From Larimichthys crocea (lineage: Eukaryota; Chordata; Actinopteri; Sciaenidae), in the NCBI RefSeq assembly GCF_000972845.2, contig NC_040016.1, positions 24,794,304-24,858,303 on the forward strand: a DNA stretch of 64,000 nt, written 5' to 3'. This document shows positions 13,101 to 22,979 of this stretch, one piece after another; position 1 is the stretch's first letter; each line of letters begins with the position of its first letter. The notes under the pieces are model-generated. The model saw nothing but the letters and a program-made list of their open reading frames with translations. It searched no databases and had not been told where the DNA came from. A program made the position numbers and the translations under genes.

Positions 13101-14051
13101 AACAGTGTGGCGTTAACAGTGTGGCAGTAACAGTGTGGCAGTAACAGTGTGGCAGTAACAGTGTGTCTTTAACAGTGTGTCTTTAACAGTGTGGCATTAA
13201 CTGTGTGGCATTAACTGTGTGGCATTTACAGTGTGGCATTAACAGTGTGGCATTTACAGTGTGGCATTAACAGTGTGGCATTAACAGTGTGGCATTAACA
13301 GTGTGGCATTAACAGTGTGTCTTTAACAATGTGGCATTAGCAGTGTGGCATTAACAGTGTGGCAGTAACAGTGTGGCATTAACTGTGTGTCATTAACTGT
13401 GTGTCATTAACTGTGTGTCATTAACTGTGTGTCATTTACAGTGTGGCTTTAACAGTGTGGCAGTAACAGTGTGGCAGTAACAGTGTGGCATTAGCAGTGT
13501 GGCATTAACAGTGTGTCTTTAACAGTGTGTCTTTAACAGTGTGTCTTTAACAGTGTGGCAGTAACAGTGTGTCTTTAACAGTGTGTCTTTAACAGTGTGG
13601 CTTTAACAGTGTGGCTTTAACAGTGTGGCTTTAACAGTGTGGCTTTAACAGTGTGGCATTTACAGTGTGTCTTTAACAGTGTGGCATTTACAGTGTGTCT
13701 TTAACAGTGTGGCAGTAACAGTGTGGCATTAATAGTGTGGCAGTAACAGTGTGGCAGTAACAGTGTGGCATTAATAGTGTGGCATTAACAGTGTGGCAGT
13801 AACAGTGTGTCTTTAACAGTGTGGCATTAACAGTGTGTCTTTAACAGTGTGGCTTTAACAGTGTGGCATTAACAGTGTGTCTTTAACAGTGTGGCATTAA
13901 CAGTGTGGCAGTAACAGTGTGGCAGTAACAGTGTGGCATTAACAGTGTGGCATTAACAGTGTGTCCTGTAGCTTCAGATCAAACATCTCCTCTTAGCTCG
14001 GCGTTACCTGCGCGGGTGATTCCTCATCTGCACCTTGTCCTTGCTCTCCAT
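234..14051 (-). CDS. stk4: Serine/threonine kinase 4 (MST1, Hippo kinase), 5' part; five coding exons
   Basis: Exons on the minus strand: 14008-14051, 4181-4261, 2642-2770, 481-595 and 234-398, all with GT/AG borders and continuous phase, giving the first 178 residues of about 490. STK4 is the core Hippo-pathway kinase that phosphorylates LATS and MOB1. Visible are the N-terminus [20 protein letters not shown], the P-loop GEGSYGCV, the lysine in VAIKQ, the catalytic loop [12 protein letters not shown] and LADFGVAG. The 'VQ-RN-PRRQ-KKL' N-terminus matches STK4 rather than STK3, which starts quite differently; without exon 1 the two would be hard to separate. Cys replaces the usual Ser in the P-loop (SYGC). 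The activation segment, kinase C-lobe and SARAH domain lie beyond the left edge. Intron 1 is 9.7 kb and repeat-filled. The gene is probably intact; the exon 1 call depends on the cleaner of two inverted copies. Confidence 0.93.
690..1000 (-). repeat. LINE/SINE 3'-tail-like interspersed repeat
   Basis: The motif 'tttatttgtacagcgc...caaagtgctttacatagacataaaag' is a reversed form of the common fish retroposon tail (…aagcactttg…tataaataaa). The copy is short and degenerate, in stk4 intron 4. No ORF is supported. Confidence 0.45.
1112..2115. mobile_element. Non-autonomous hAT-type DNA transposon, complete, with 8-bp TSD
   Basis: Imperfect terminal inverted repeats TAGGGGTGGGCGATAT / reversed TAGGGCTGCACGATAT bound a 1004-bp element, flanked by an exact 8-bp target duplication AGCTGCAC (1104-1111 and 2116-2123). 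An 8-bp TSD is the hAT superfamily signature. The interior (cgatatatcg-rich ends, GC-rich middle) has no transposase reading frame. It sits in the stk4 intron between the exons at 481-595 and 2642-2770. Confidence 0.85.
3010..3335. repeat. Minisatellite 'taaagtctgaggttaaagttt' in stk4 intron
   Basis: About 325 bp of alternating units 'aaagtctgaggtt' and 'aaagtttaagatt' (13-nt period), moderately degenerate. It lies in stk4 intron 2. Confidence 0.85.
4079..4139. repeat. (GT)n microsatellite
   Basis: An uninterrupted dinucleotide run of about 60 nt, starting about 40 nt past the splice donor of the stk4 exon at 4181-4261. Confidence 0.97.
4262..7355. other. stk4 intron 1, distal part; no feature recognised
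   Basis: AT-rich unique-looking sequence. I found no exon, RNA gene or clear mobile element in it on either strand; the short ORFs here have no recognisable domains. Confidence 0.6.
7356..8072 (+). mobile_element. tRNA-derived SINE, interrupted by a hAT element
   Basis: The head 'ggggcggcagtagctcagtc' followed by 'ggttcaagtcc' supplies pol III A-box-like and B-box motifs. The tail resumes at 7999 and ends 'aatttccccgttgaggggattaataaagtatttc', a LINE-like 3' end used for retrotransposition. The body is split by the insertion at 7568-7998. Confidence 0.8.
7568..7998. mobile_element. Short hAT-type element inserted in the SINE, 8-bp TSD
   Basis: The ends are CAGGGGC...GCCCCTG, and the exact 8-bp duplication CTTGTACT lies at 7560-7567 and 7999-8006. 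The 431-bp length and lack of an ORF make it non-autonomous. Removing it and one TSD copy restores a continuous SINE. Confidence 0.85.
8160..9015 (+). mobile_element. L2-like LINE 3' end (degenerate RT C-terminus plus tail)
   Basis: About 8190-8480 reads as the C-terminal segment of a LINE ORF2 (…[20 protein letters not shown]…[16 protein letters not shown]…, followed by a frameshift), then an AT-rich 3' region and the tail 'gggataaataaagtataatctaatctaatctaatt' at about 8977-9011. The (taatc)n tail is typical of L2-like elements. It is 5'-truncated and dead. Confidence 0.75.
8765..8872. repeat. (CTGT)n/CACCTGTCTGTG minisatellite
   Basis: A run of 'ctgtctgtctgtccacctgtctgtgcac' units within the LINE-derived segment. 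Confidence 0.9.
9120..9365 (-). repeat. Inverted second copy of the SINE-hAT composite
   Basis: The reverse complement of this stretch aligns to 7790-7920 (hAT interior) and then 8020-8130 (SINE tail and flank, including 'attatgaaatagaaattagagca'). It therefore descends from the same nested insertion, with roughly 10% divergence by eye and an internal replacement around 9240-9290. Confidence 0.75.
9366..9470. repeat. Minisatellite 'tctgcatacag'
   Basis: About nine 10-11 nt units (tctgcatacag/tctgcttacag). A degenerate reverse-complement counterpart (gcagactgtatgcag) occurs at about 12725-12860, next to the N gap. Confidence 0.85.
9480..12600 (+). repeat. Left arm of large inverted repeat: noisy copy of stk4 promoter/exon 1 region
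   Basis: This arm holds, in mirror order to 12945-15245: a 14-nt tandem array 'tgtctgtgtatata' (9480-10795), the GC-rich stk4 leader (10795-11415), an exon 1 copy starting ATG at 11416, and a 'cacactgttaatgc' array (11500-12530). It carries many one-base losses compared with the other arm. For example, the exon 1 copy reads ATGAGAATCACC where the intact copy has ATGAGGAATCACC, shifting the frame. It should not be annotated as a second gene. Confidence 0.9.
11416..11459 (+). pseudogene. Frameshifted inverted copy of stk4 exon 1
   Basis: It matches the coding exon at 14008-14051 in reverse orientation, with the start codon and splice donor retained but one G missing after the ninth codon. It is either an inverted-duplication remnant or, more likely, uncorrected read error in a false duplicate. 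Confidence 0.8.
12864..12893. other. Assembly gap (30 N)
   Basis: A run of N near the centre of the inverted repeat. Its right side continues with (ta)n/(ca)n. The true gap length is unknown. Confidence 0.99.
13036..13965. repeat. 14-bp VNTR 'cagtgtggcattaa' next to stk4 exon 1 donor
   Basis: About 66 units, with variants cagtaa, ctttaa and atttac in the last positions. It lies in stk4 intron 1, ending about 40 nt from the exon 1 splice donor. Confidence 0.95.
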
Positions 14052-14620
14052 GTTGACGGTGTGTCTCAGGAAGAACAAGTCCTCTCGGTGTGTCTGTGGT
14101 CCTCTCGGTGTGTCTCGGTGTGTCTCGGTGTGTCTCGCCGAGCTCGTCAACGTCTCGAAGCTAGCACTAACGGCTGCTAGCTCGCTAACTGGCTAGCCGC
14201 CCGGTAACCGCGGAAAACACACAGCAGCGTCCGGTAATCATTTTACAACACGACGGGTACACCGAGCACCGACTTCACCCAGCTGCCGGGTCCTCGCCGT
14301 CCGCCTCATCCTCCTCCTGCTCCTTCCCCTTCTCCTTCCCCTTCTCCTCCTTGTGTCCCGGTAAACTTTGGACTTGTTCTTGAACCTGCTCCGCTCGTCA
14401 CGGCGGTGACATCCGAACAAACCAGGAAGAAGAGAGAGAGGGGAGGGGAGGAGGGAGGAGGGAGCAGAGGGGAGGAGGGAGGAGGGAGCAGAGGGGAGGA
14501 GGGAGGGGAGGAGGAGGGAGCAGAGGGAGGGAGGAGGCGGGAGGAGGGAGGGAGGCGGGCCGAACAAAGACTGCAGGGGCGGGGCTCGAGCAGGAGGGGG
14601 CGCCGCACACACTCACAGCA
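14052..14620 (-). promoter_or_regulatory. stk4 5' leader and GC-rich promoter region
   Basis: Immediately upstream of the stk4 start codon (14049-14051) lies a CpG-rich stretch with purine/pyrimidine-strand bias: GGA/GGAGG runs at about 14305-14350 and 14425-14560, and tandem GTGTCTCG units at about 14100-14140. No TATA box is evident. A CpG-rich, TATA-less start is typical of housekeeping kinases. The transcription start cannot be placed from sequence. An inverted copy sits at about 10795-11415. Confidence 0.6.
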
Positions 14621-14621
14621 T

Positions 14622-15245
14622 AGACATATATACACAGACATGTACAATAGACATATATACACACACATATATACGCAGACATAATATACAGACATATATA
14701 CACAGACATATATACATAGACATGTATACACAGACATATATACACAGACATGTACAATAGACATATATACACAGACATGTACAATAGACATATATACACA
14801 CACATATATACATATACACAGACATATATACATAGACACAGACATATATACATAGCCATATATACACAGACATGTATACACAGACATATATACACAGACA
14901 TATATACACAGACATGTATACATATATATATATATACACACAGACACATATACAGACATATATACACACACATATATACATATACACAGACATATATACA
15001 TAGACACAGACATAATATACATAGACATATATACGCAGACATAATATACAGACATATATACACAGACATATATACATAGACATATATACACAGACATATA
15101 TACACAGACATATATACATAGACATATATACTAGACATATATACATAGACATATATACATAGACATATATACTAGACATATATACATAGTCATATATACA
15201 CTGACATATATACAAAGACATATATAGACATATATACACAGACAT
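14622..15245. repeat. 14-bp array 'acatatatacacag' upstream of stk4
   Basis: Roughly 44 units alternating acatatatacacag, acatgtatacacag and acatatatacatag. It directly abuts the GC-rich stk4 leader, so it sits at or just upstream of the promoter. Confidence 0.95.
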
Positions 15246-15246
15246 A

Positions 15247-16362
15247 CTTTAAAATGTAGGTACTCTTGGAGCGGTTGGTAGCGTAGTGGGTTAAGCGGCC
15301 GCCCCGTGTGGAGGCCACAGTCCTCGCCGCAGCTGGCCCCGGTTCGAATCCCGCATTGGACGACCATTTACTGTGTGTCACTCCCTCTCTCTCTGCTTCC
15401 TGTCTATCTTCAGCTGTCCTATCATAAGAGGTCAAAAAAATAAATGTAGGTACTCTTGCCTTCTCTTCAGGGATTCACTTCACTCATCGACAGCTTTTAC
15501 CGTTTCTAAACTATCAAGGCTTAAAGTTGAGCAGGTTTTTACTCAGATTTCTGGGTTTATAATAGGTGTGTATGTGGCGGAATGTTTGAGCTAGAGTGGA
15601 TGACATCATCAGCTAGAGTGAGGAGCAGAGAGAAAAATCAGTGAAAAAATAAAACGTATTCGACTACCGTGGCCTCAAATGCCCCACTACAGACATGATT
15701 TATACATAGAAACGTAGGAAAATTTGTCTTCTCACTCACATTCGTCTGCTAAAGCTGTCAGCCTTATAGTTTTGGCGTAACACACAAAGATGCGTGAGCA
15801 ACACCCATCCACAGCCCCATAGACTGCCATGTTAAAAAGGCGGGAACATTTCTGGAGGAAAGCAGAAGTAACGCTTCTTTGAATCGCTCTAAAGGTCACA
15901 TTTCTTCACTTTATCAACACAAAATAACTATGTAGACGTTCAGGAAGGGCTCAGGATGCTCCCAGTGATTTCGGTTCAATGATTGGAAACACGGTTTGGC
16001 CAGAAATCCTTCCTGTTCGAGGGGTGGTCTCAGCATTTTCTCTCTCTCTCTGTCAGCATTTCCAACTGACATTCTAACAGGTGCAGTAACTGCTCTGCTG
16101 ATTAGGGCCGGCAGGCAGAAGCCCAGCAGCCATTTTAGCAGTTATTGGCACTTAATTTGAACTCGTCTGTCTAAAATGACAGAGACAACAGAGCAGCTAG
16201 CACGTTAGCTGTAAAGACATGCTAATTGCTAACATTAGCGGCCAATGCTAAAATGCGCTGACGTGCTAGCAATTAACATTAGCCATTAAGAATTAAATAC
16301 ATGCTAATTGGTAACATGATAATGCTAACATGCTAAGACCCCCGGCAACAGCCCACTCTGCA
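15247..16362 (+). mobile_element. Dispersed ~1-kb repeat, copy 1 (interrupted by a SINE)
   Basis: It matches 55068-56040 in reverse complement along nearly its whole length (shared 'ccttctcttcagggattcactt', 'gcggaatgtttgag', 'ctgattagggccggcag', 'gctaacatgcttaga'), and partially 39140-39370. No ORF is recognisable. It is probably a non-autonomous DNA element or other middle-repetitive family; its class is undetermined. Confidence 0.8.
15269..15441 (+). mobile_element. tRNA-derived SINE with 17-bp TSD
   Basis: A 173-bp insertion flanked by the exact 17-bp duplication AAATGTAGGTACTCTTG (15252-15268 and 15442-15458). The head has an A-box-like motif 'tagcgtagtgg' and a perfect B-box 'ggttcgaatcc'; the tail ends in 'gtcaaaaaaat'. 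The two other copies of the host repeat (39.2 kb, 55.9 kb) have the empty site. It could be mistaken for a tRNA gene, but lacks a full cloverleaf and has a long body. Confidence 0.92.
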
Positions 16363-17419
16363 ATCTCAAAATTTCTACCTCAGTTTTTTATTGTTGTATT
16401 TTCATTGCATTCAAATATACCAGACTGCAATGACGACCTAATTTCCCTTCGGGGATTAATAAAGTCGTCTATCTATCTAATCTGTGAACACTGCTGTCCC
16501 ACAATGCAAGAAAATGAAGACTCAGTATTCCTGATTTCTGATTCTGCAAGAAACATAAAGGTGCAGTGTGTAGGATTTAGTGGCATCTAGTGGTTCAAGC
16601 ATATAGGATAAAGTACAGTGGCTGTGAAACTTGTGCATCTACAGCAAATGTTTGGCTTGTCCATTCTGGGCTACCGTACTCAACATGCTGTGGAAGAGGA
16701 TCCGCTCCCTCTGAGGATATAAAAGATTCAATCTAAGGTAATGAAAACATAATTCTAATTTTCAGGTTAGTCTACACAAATGAACAGTTATGCTTATTAT
16801 ATTCAATTCCTGTAAATAGATTTCCTTAAATGTTACAATAAATTTAGGAATTTATTTTAAAAGGAATTGCCTTTAGCTTCTTGCTGATGAGTTTAATAGA
16901 AAAGTGTTCTATGAGTAAAATGTTAATGTTATTTTTAGCAAAACTAACCTACTTTGTATGTATGTATGTATGTATCTGTCTATTTGTCTTGAATACTCAG
17001 ACTGAATATTTCTACTTCTCTCACAACCAAAAACCATTTAAAGTTTTAAAAAACTGCTTGATGTAACAAATATTTGACACTATCAGGACCAAGTAGATTC
17101 AGAGTAAATCATCTAAAATAGGCATTGTAATCTATTACAACAGCAGGTTATATTGAAATCACAAAGACAGAGGCTCCAACATGAATAGAATATTTTATTT
17201 AGAGGAACAAGCAGCATAGTGATGTTCACGTCTAACCAGTAAATAACATCCAATGGATGAGCGGGAACTTCATCCTCAGAGCAGGAATGAACGCAGCGGA
17301 GGAGGAGCTGGAGGAAGAAACAACAAGATTAAAAAAGTGATCTAGATGTTCTTAATGTTTCGCAGTGACAAACATCTGTGACAGATGTTCTGTGATCCAT
17401 GAGAAGACTCACAGTGGGT
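16363..17419. other. Intergenic, repeat-derived pieces between stk4 and cox6c
   Basis: It holds a LINE-like 3' tail, 'aatttcccttcggggattaataaagtcgtctatctatcta' (about 16439-16478), and at about 16557-16760 a common fish repeat beginning 'aaggtgcagtgtgtaggatttagtgg'. The rest is AT-rich with no supported gene. Confidence 0.55.
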
Positions 17420-18074
<655 letters not shown>

Positions 18075-18678
18075 GATGGATCACTAGGAGGAGAAAAGAG
18101 ACACAAATGAACCTTAATACAATTCTGTGCAGTCAGTGACTCCCTCCAACATCCACAGACTGGACTCTCACTGCAAGTCACGCTGCAGTCTGATGGACAT
18201 TTACCTCACGTTCATTTTAAAGACAAACGGACTGTGGATTTATTTATCCTCACATTGTTGAAGAGATCCTCTCGCTGACATTTCCACCAGCTCACGCCTC
18301 TGCCTATCAAAGCACTACAGTCCGACTGATACTGGACGTCTGAAGCTGATACAAAGATCAATATTCTGGAGTTGTGAAAACAATAATTGCATTATGAACT
18401 GAACGGTAACCTCCTTTGGCATTTTCGTACCACAATTTCTTCTCACTCAACGATCGACACTGACCGTATGGTTGTAAAGGTACGACACCGTCACACTAGA
18501 AAATATCACAGTACATCAGTATTTCACTATTATCAGTTACAATGACCTTTGATTAAACGAATAATGACTTTTTTGGGGTTATTATTACACAATATATTAC
18601 GCCTTTCTAGCCTTCTGCATCGATACATATTATTTACAGAACATCGTCTGTTGGTTTCAAGTTTTATTTCAATAATGT

Positions 18679-18702
18679 TTTTTTTTTTTTTTTTTTTTTT
18701 TA
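18679..18702. repeat. Poly(T) run in cox6c intron
   Basis: About 24 consecutive T, possibly the A-tail of an old minus-strand retroposon. Confidence 0.9.
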
Positions 18703-19136
18703 AATCAAGACAAAAATAAGATATTACTGTCTGATTTAATCCAGATGCAAATTATTATATGAATGATAGATCATATACAGTGATTGTGAATGAAGGAGAG
18801 CTGAACTGAACCAAAGAAAGACAATGTAACCAGATCTAAACCAAATCAGGCGTGAACAAATCTAAAAACCAGTTCTTCCTTTCTTTCACATCTGGAGTCA
18901 GACAAAGAACAAACTGTATGAACACGTTAAACTTGCATGAAGTTGATACACATCTGAACCTCACGTTCATTTTGAACACGACTTATTATGAGTAATGCAA
19001 AGTCTGAACATTTCAGTTTAAACACGTGTCACTCTTTAATAAATCATTCAGAAAGTCATATTCTGTGTCACATCTACAAAAAAAGCCACACAGTGTCTGC
19101 AAACCTAGCAGGCCAGAAATAACTTTATATTATAAA

Positions 19137-19682
19137 TAGGGACGTACGACATTCATCGGCCGATATGGGGAGTAATTACGTCATTTTTTTTTAATCGACC
19201 CGGTTCATTTTAACCGATAGAAAGATCCGATAAATTAATAAAATTGGGGACATTGTTTGCAGACACAGCTGGAGACATCAGCGTTTTTTCGCTAGAATAA
19301 AACTTCTGACACAAAACAAACAACGTTTTTTTTTTCTTCTGCTTGCCGTCTTATATCTTTGTCATCAGTCTCTGCTTTCACGCAACGTTTGTGTGTTTCG
19401 GTTCAAGTGGTGAAATTAGAAGCACTAAAGTGGACATGCTCCGTTCTCGTGTTTTTTGTTACATGCCCAGATAATTGCTTGGGGATTGAATTGTGTTTCC
19501 TTTGGGTAGCGGTGCTTGGTAGAGCTTTTAGCCGAGTTTCTCTCTCCGTCATGTTGGTGTGCCACATGTCAGGATCGATGCTTCCTCGTCTGTACTGTGC
19601 ATGCGCGTCACGCTGTCACCCGTACGGGTTGAAATATGAAGTTGAAGTTATCGGTTGAAATTTTTCATATCGTGCATCACTA
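19137..19682. mobile_element. Degenerate DNA-transposon remnant (hAT-like ends)
   Basis: The left end 'tagggacgtacgacattcat' and right end (reversed 'tagtgatgcacgatatgaaa') form a weak inverted repeat. No target duplication or transposase is visible. It is in the cox6c 5' intron. Confidence 0.5.
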
Positions 19683-19704
19683 GTTCAAATGTTTTGTTAT
19701 GTCA

Positions 19705-19770
19705 GAATCAGAAATACTTTATTAATCCCCGCAGGGAAATAGTTTTTGTTACAGCAGCTCCCAAAAGGTA
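19705..19770 (-). repeat. L2-like LINE 3' tail fragment
   Basis: 'tcagaatcagaaatactttattaatccccgcagggaaat' is the reverse complement of the fish L2-like tail; only the extreme 3' end is present. Confidence 0.65.
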
Positions 19771-19800
19771 AGTGAGATAGTGAGTGACTGCAAGAAAACA

Positions 19801-20156
19801 AGTGGTCCCCAACCTTTTCCTAACTGCGGACCGGTCAAATGTGAAATCCGATGAGTCAATTAAAAATTATCAACCCAAAAATAATTAACAACTACCTCGC
19901 ACAATTAATTATCTTTTGTAATTTACATTTATACTTAATATTTTCTTCTTCTCCTACCAACTGTGGATGAAGTAGTAAGTCCCCTTTTATTATAGTCCCA
20001 GTCTAAGTCGAGCGGTCTTTTATTTTGAAACGTTTTTTTATTTCGAAATGACCGTATTCTCCTCACTTGCGGGAGACTTAGATAATAAATAAAACAGAAA
20101 TAACTAATTAATTCTTGTGGGGCCTGGTACTGATTGCCCGGGGGTTGGGGAGCACT
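19801..20156. mobile_element. Old hAT-type MITE
   Basis: The ends AGTGGTCCCCAACC and (reversed) AGTGCTCCCCAACC form a terminal inverted repeat of a widespread vertebrate non-autonomous hAT family, with an AT-rich core. The 8-bp target duplication is no longer recognisable. Confidence 0.6.
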
Positions 20157-20422
20157 ATAAGATATCCTATTTTCACACTATATACACACGTAGAAATAAA
20201 ACCAGTGACAGTAAAATAAAAACTAATTAATTTCAACCATAAAAAAAGTGTCTGTAATCCTATCAGGCCAGAAATAACTTTATATTGTAAAAATGAAGAT
20301 CTGACTTTGAGATGAGACATTTATTTACTTTGTGACCTCAAACAGACGCAGAGGTCAGTCAGCCTGAGGCTCAGAACCAGAACACTGATTCACCTGAGTT
20401 ACCTGTGATTCAGACATTTAAA

Positions 20423-20424
<2 letters not shown>

Positions 20425-20467
<43 letters not shown>
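20425..20467. repeat. (AC)n microsatellite
   Basis: About 42 nt of pure AC in the cox6c 5' intron. Confidence 0.95.
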
Positions 20468-20471
<4 letters not shown>

Positions 20472-20981
20472 TGTGACATCCGCCATCACACTCTGCTGCC
20501 AGGTCAGGTCCGCACATCACGTGACCTTCCCTGAACACGTGTCCTGTGTGACACACGGTGCCGTCACACATTAAATACATATAAATATTTATGTTTATTT
20601 ATATTTACAGCGGTTTGTTGTTGTGCTAACAGCTTTAGCACAGGGTCAAAGCAGCACGATGACCTAAACACACATGACACGACACTAAAGCTGCGTCTGT
20701 CCGTGTAATGAGTGAAACCTTTAATCACATTAGAGTCTGAACAAAGTAATAAAGCGTCATATTTAATATTTATTCGCTCTGTTGTTTTAAAAGTGCGTAT
20801 CTTCCGGTTAGCATGTAGCTAAGCAGCACGCTAACGTCAGCTAACCGCTAACATTTGAAGAAGGCGGGAAAAATCCGCCAGATTATTAAAAACTACGAGT
20901 CAGTGTTGATCTTTATTAAATTTACCTGCTGTCATAAAGTCTAATTCACAGGTCTGATCGTTTTTTTGAAGGGATACTCAC

Positions 20982-21060
20982 AGTTTGGACTCGGACCTTA
21001 CAGAATACCGCTCGATGCTCAACGTGCTGCTGACCGGAGCCACGGAAGGGACAAACTGAA
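20982..21060 (-). other. Probable untranslated first exon of cox6c
   Basis: On the minus strand, 'ggtccgagtccaaact' is followed by a strong donor GTGAGTATCCC (ending at 20981). The CpG content is raised compared with the surroundings, and 'ggcgggaaaaatccgcc' lies nearby at about 20863-20880. The upstream end is arbitrary. This is inference from the splice site and position only. Confidence 0.5.
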
Positions 21061-21099
21061 TCACGGAGAAAGCGAAAGGGCATGTGAGGGCACTGCTGA

Positions 21100-22245
21100 T
21101 GGAGGTTCGGTTCTTTTTAGGGAGTCGGATCATTTGACTCAGCTCTATGTAGGAAGTTCGGTTCTCTTTAAGAGTCAGATCATGACTCAGCTCTAGTGAT
21201 GGGAAGTTCGGTCCTTTTAGGGAGTCATCATCATTGACTCAGCTCTAGTATTCCGATTCAGAGAGTTTTATTTGTCATGCAACACATTTAAACAGGGATG
21301 AACGAAATTGGTTTCCCCTGGTCCTGGAGCGCCCACCAATATCAAATATAAAATAAAATATAAATTAAAATTAAACAAAAATCTATATCTATAATAATAT
21401 ATCATTTATATATAGATAGAGAGAGAACATAAAATATAAAAAGTAAAGGCAAATTTAAATTTAAGAAAAAGTATATACAATAAACATATGATGGGAAGTT
21501 GGGTTCTTTTTTAGGGAGTCGGATCATTTGACTCAGCTCTAGTGATGGGAAGTTAGGTTCTTTTTTAGGGAGTCGGATCATTTGACAGCTCTAGTGATGG
21601 GAAGTACGGTTCTTTTTTAGGGAGTCAGATCATTTGACTCAGCTCTAGTGATAGGAAGTTCGGTTCTTTTTAGGGAGTCAGATCATTCGACTCAGGTCTA
21701 ATGATAGGAAGTTCGGTTCTTTTTAGGGAGTCATATCATTTGACTCAGCTCTAATGATAGGAAGTTTGGTTCTTTTTAGAGAGTCGGATCATTTGACTCA
21801 TCACTAGTGATGGGAAGTTCGGTTCTTATTTAGGGAGTCAGATCATTTGACTCAGCTCTAGTGATGGGAAGTTCGGTTCTTTTTTAGGGAGTCAGATCAT
21901 TTGACAGCTCTAGTGATGGGAAGTTCGGTTCTTTTTAGGGAGTCAGATCATTTGACTCAGCTCTAATGATAGGAAGTTTGGTTCTTTTTAGGGAGTCAGA
22001 TCATTTGACTCAGCTCTAATGATGGGAAGTTTGGTTCTTTTTAGGGAGTTGGATCATTTGACTCAGCTCTAGTGATGGGAAGTTTGGTTCTTTTTAGAGA
22101 GTCGGATCATTTGACTCAGCTCTAGTGATGGGAAGTTCGGTTCTTTTTTAGGGAGTCATATCATTTGACTCAGCTCTAGTGATGGGAAGTTCGGTTCTTT
22201 TTAAGAAGTCGGATCATTTGACTCAGCTCACCAAGAGGAGTTGGC
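21100..22245. repeat. ~55-bp minisatellite 'ctagtgatgggaagttcggttc…'
   Basis: About 17 tandem units of roughly 55 bp, each reading 'tagtgatgggaagttcggtt', 'ctttttagggagtcagatca' and 'tttgactcagctc'. It is interrupted at about 21248-21488 by a separate insertion. The unit start resembles a transposon terminus; a reversed 'catcactagag' end follows at about 22968-22979. Confidence 0.9.
21248..21488. mobile_element. Insertion inside the minisatellite, possibly a retroposon 3' end
   Basis: The array is broken by 'ttcagagagttttatttgtcatgcaacaca...ggaacgaaattggtttcccc'-like sequence followed by AT-rich DNA, and then resumes. Its class is not determined. Confidence 0.5.
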
Positions 22246-22375
22246 TCTTTCGCCTCCCAAACGGCTCTTCATTTTTATACTATACCTTTTTATAATTCAG
22301 CCAAATTTAGCTGTTTTGACCTATGATACGTGTTTATTTACACATATATCACTTAAATTATTCAATACATCCTTT

Positions 22376-22870
22376 ATCAGAATCAGAATAAGAAATACTT
22401 TAATAATTCCCAGGGGGAAATTATTTTTTGTCACAATACTCCAGTATACAAACAAACAACAACAACATATGTAAACAAGTAACCATCTATTAAGAACAAA
22501 ATATATATATATATAAACTATATATATATTTTTAAAATATATATACAGTATTAAAGGTATATAAAAGATCAAATTTACAGTTGAATAATATGCAACAACT
22601 CTGTGTGTATGGTGCTTCAGGCAGATGTTGGTTTGCAGAGGGAGGGATGGACAGGACAACGATGCTGACATGCGGTATGTCTCTCAGCAGACAGTATGGA
22701 CGGAGTCCAACGGTGAGCAGGTCAACATCCGGGCTGCAGAGCTGTTCTTTGGTTGTGATGTGACCGGTACAATCCCGGTCGGCCCGGACAGTGTGAAGCC
22801 ATCGACGGAGATGTTCTGGTCCGTAGTGTCCCTGTGCAGCCATGTCTCTGTGAAGACATCAGACTGCATT
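22376..22870 (-). mobile_element. LINE remnant with endonuclease-domain relic and 3' tail
   Basis: On the minus strand, about 22870-22600 reads in two frames as pieces of a LINE endonuclease (TETWLHRDTTDQNISVDGFT, then RADRDCTG after a frameshift). At 22376-22440 the same strand shows the L2-like 3' tail. The intervening RT is missing, so this is an internally deleted, dead copy. Confidence 0.65.
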
Positions 22871-22979
22871 CATACTCTTTATCTATTTATATAGTGAGTT
22901 ATTAGCCTAGTTTATGATAGATAAAACATTCATCCATAATGGAATAATAACAACCGACTCCTTTTGACACATCACTAGA

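Larger units (their letters stand above)
12945..15245 (-). repeat. Right (clean) arm of the large inverted repeat
   Basis: It contains the intact stk4 exon 1 and promoter plus two arrays: 'cagtgtggcattaa' (14-nt period, 13036-13965) and 'acatatatacacag' (14-nt period, 14622-15245). The repeat units are regular, unlike the error-rich left arm. Confidence 0.88.

Noticed and set aside
14613..15245. Long minus- and plus-strand frames of repeating Cys/Val/Tyr or Thr/Tyr/Ile/His
   Set aside because: Same cause: a stop-free 14-nt array upstream of stk4.
15269..15360. A possible tRNA gene (perfect B-box and A-box-like motif)
   Set aside because: It is a SINE head: no complete cloverleaf, followed by an unrelated body and A-rich tail, and flanked by a 17-bp TSD.
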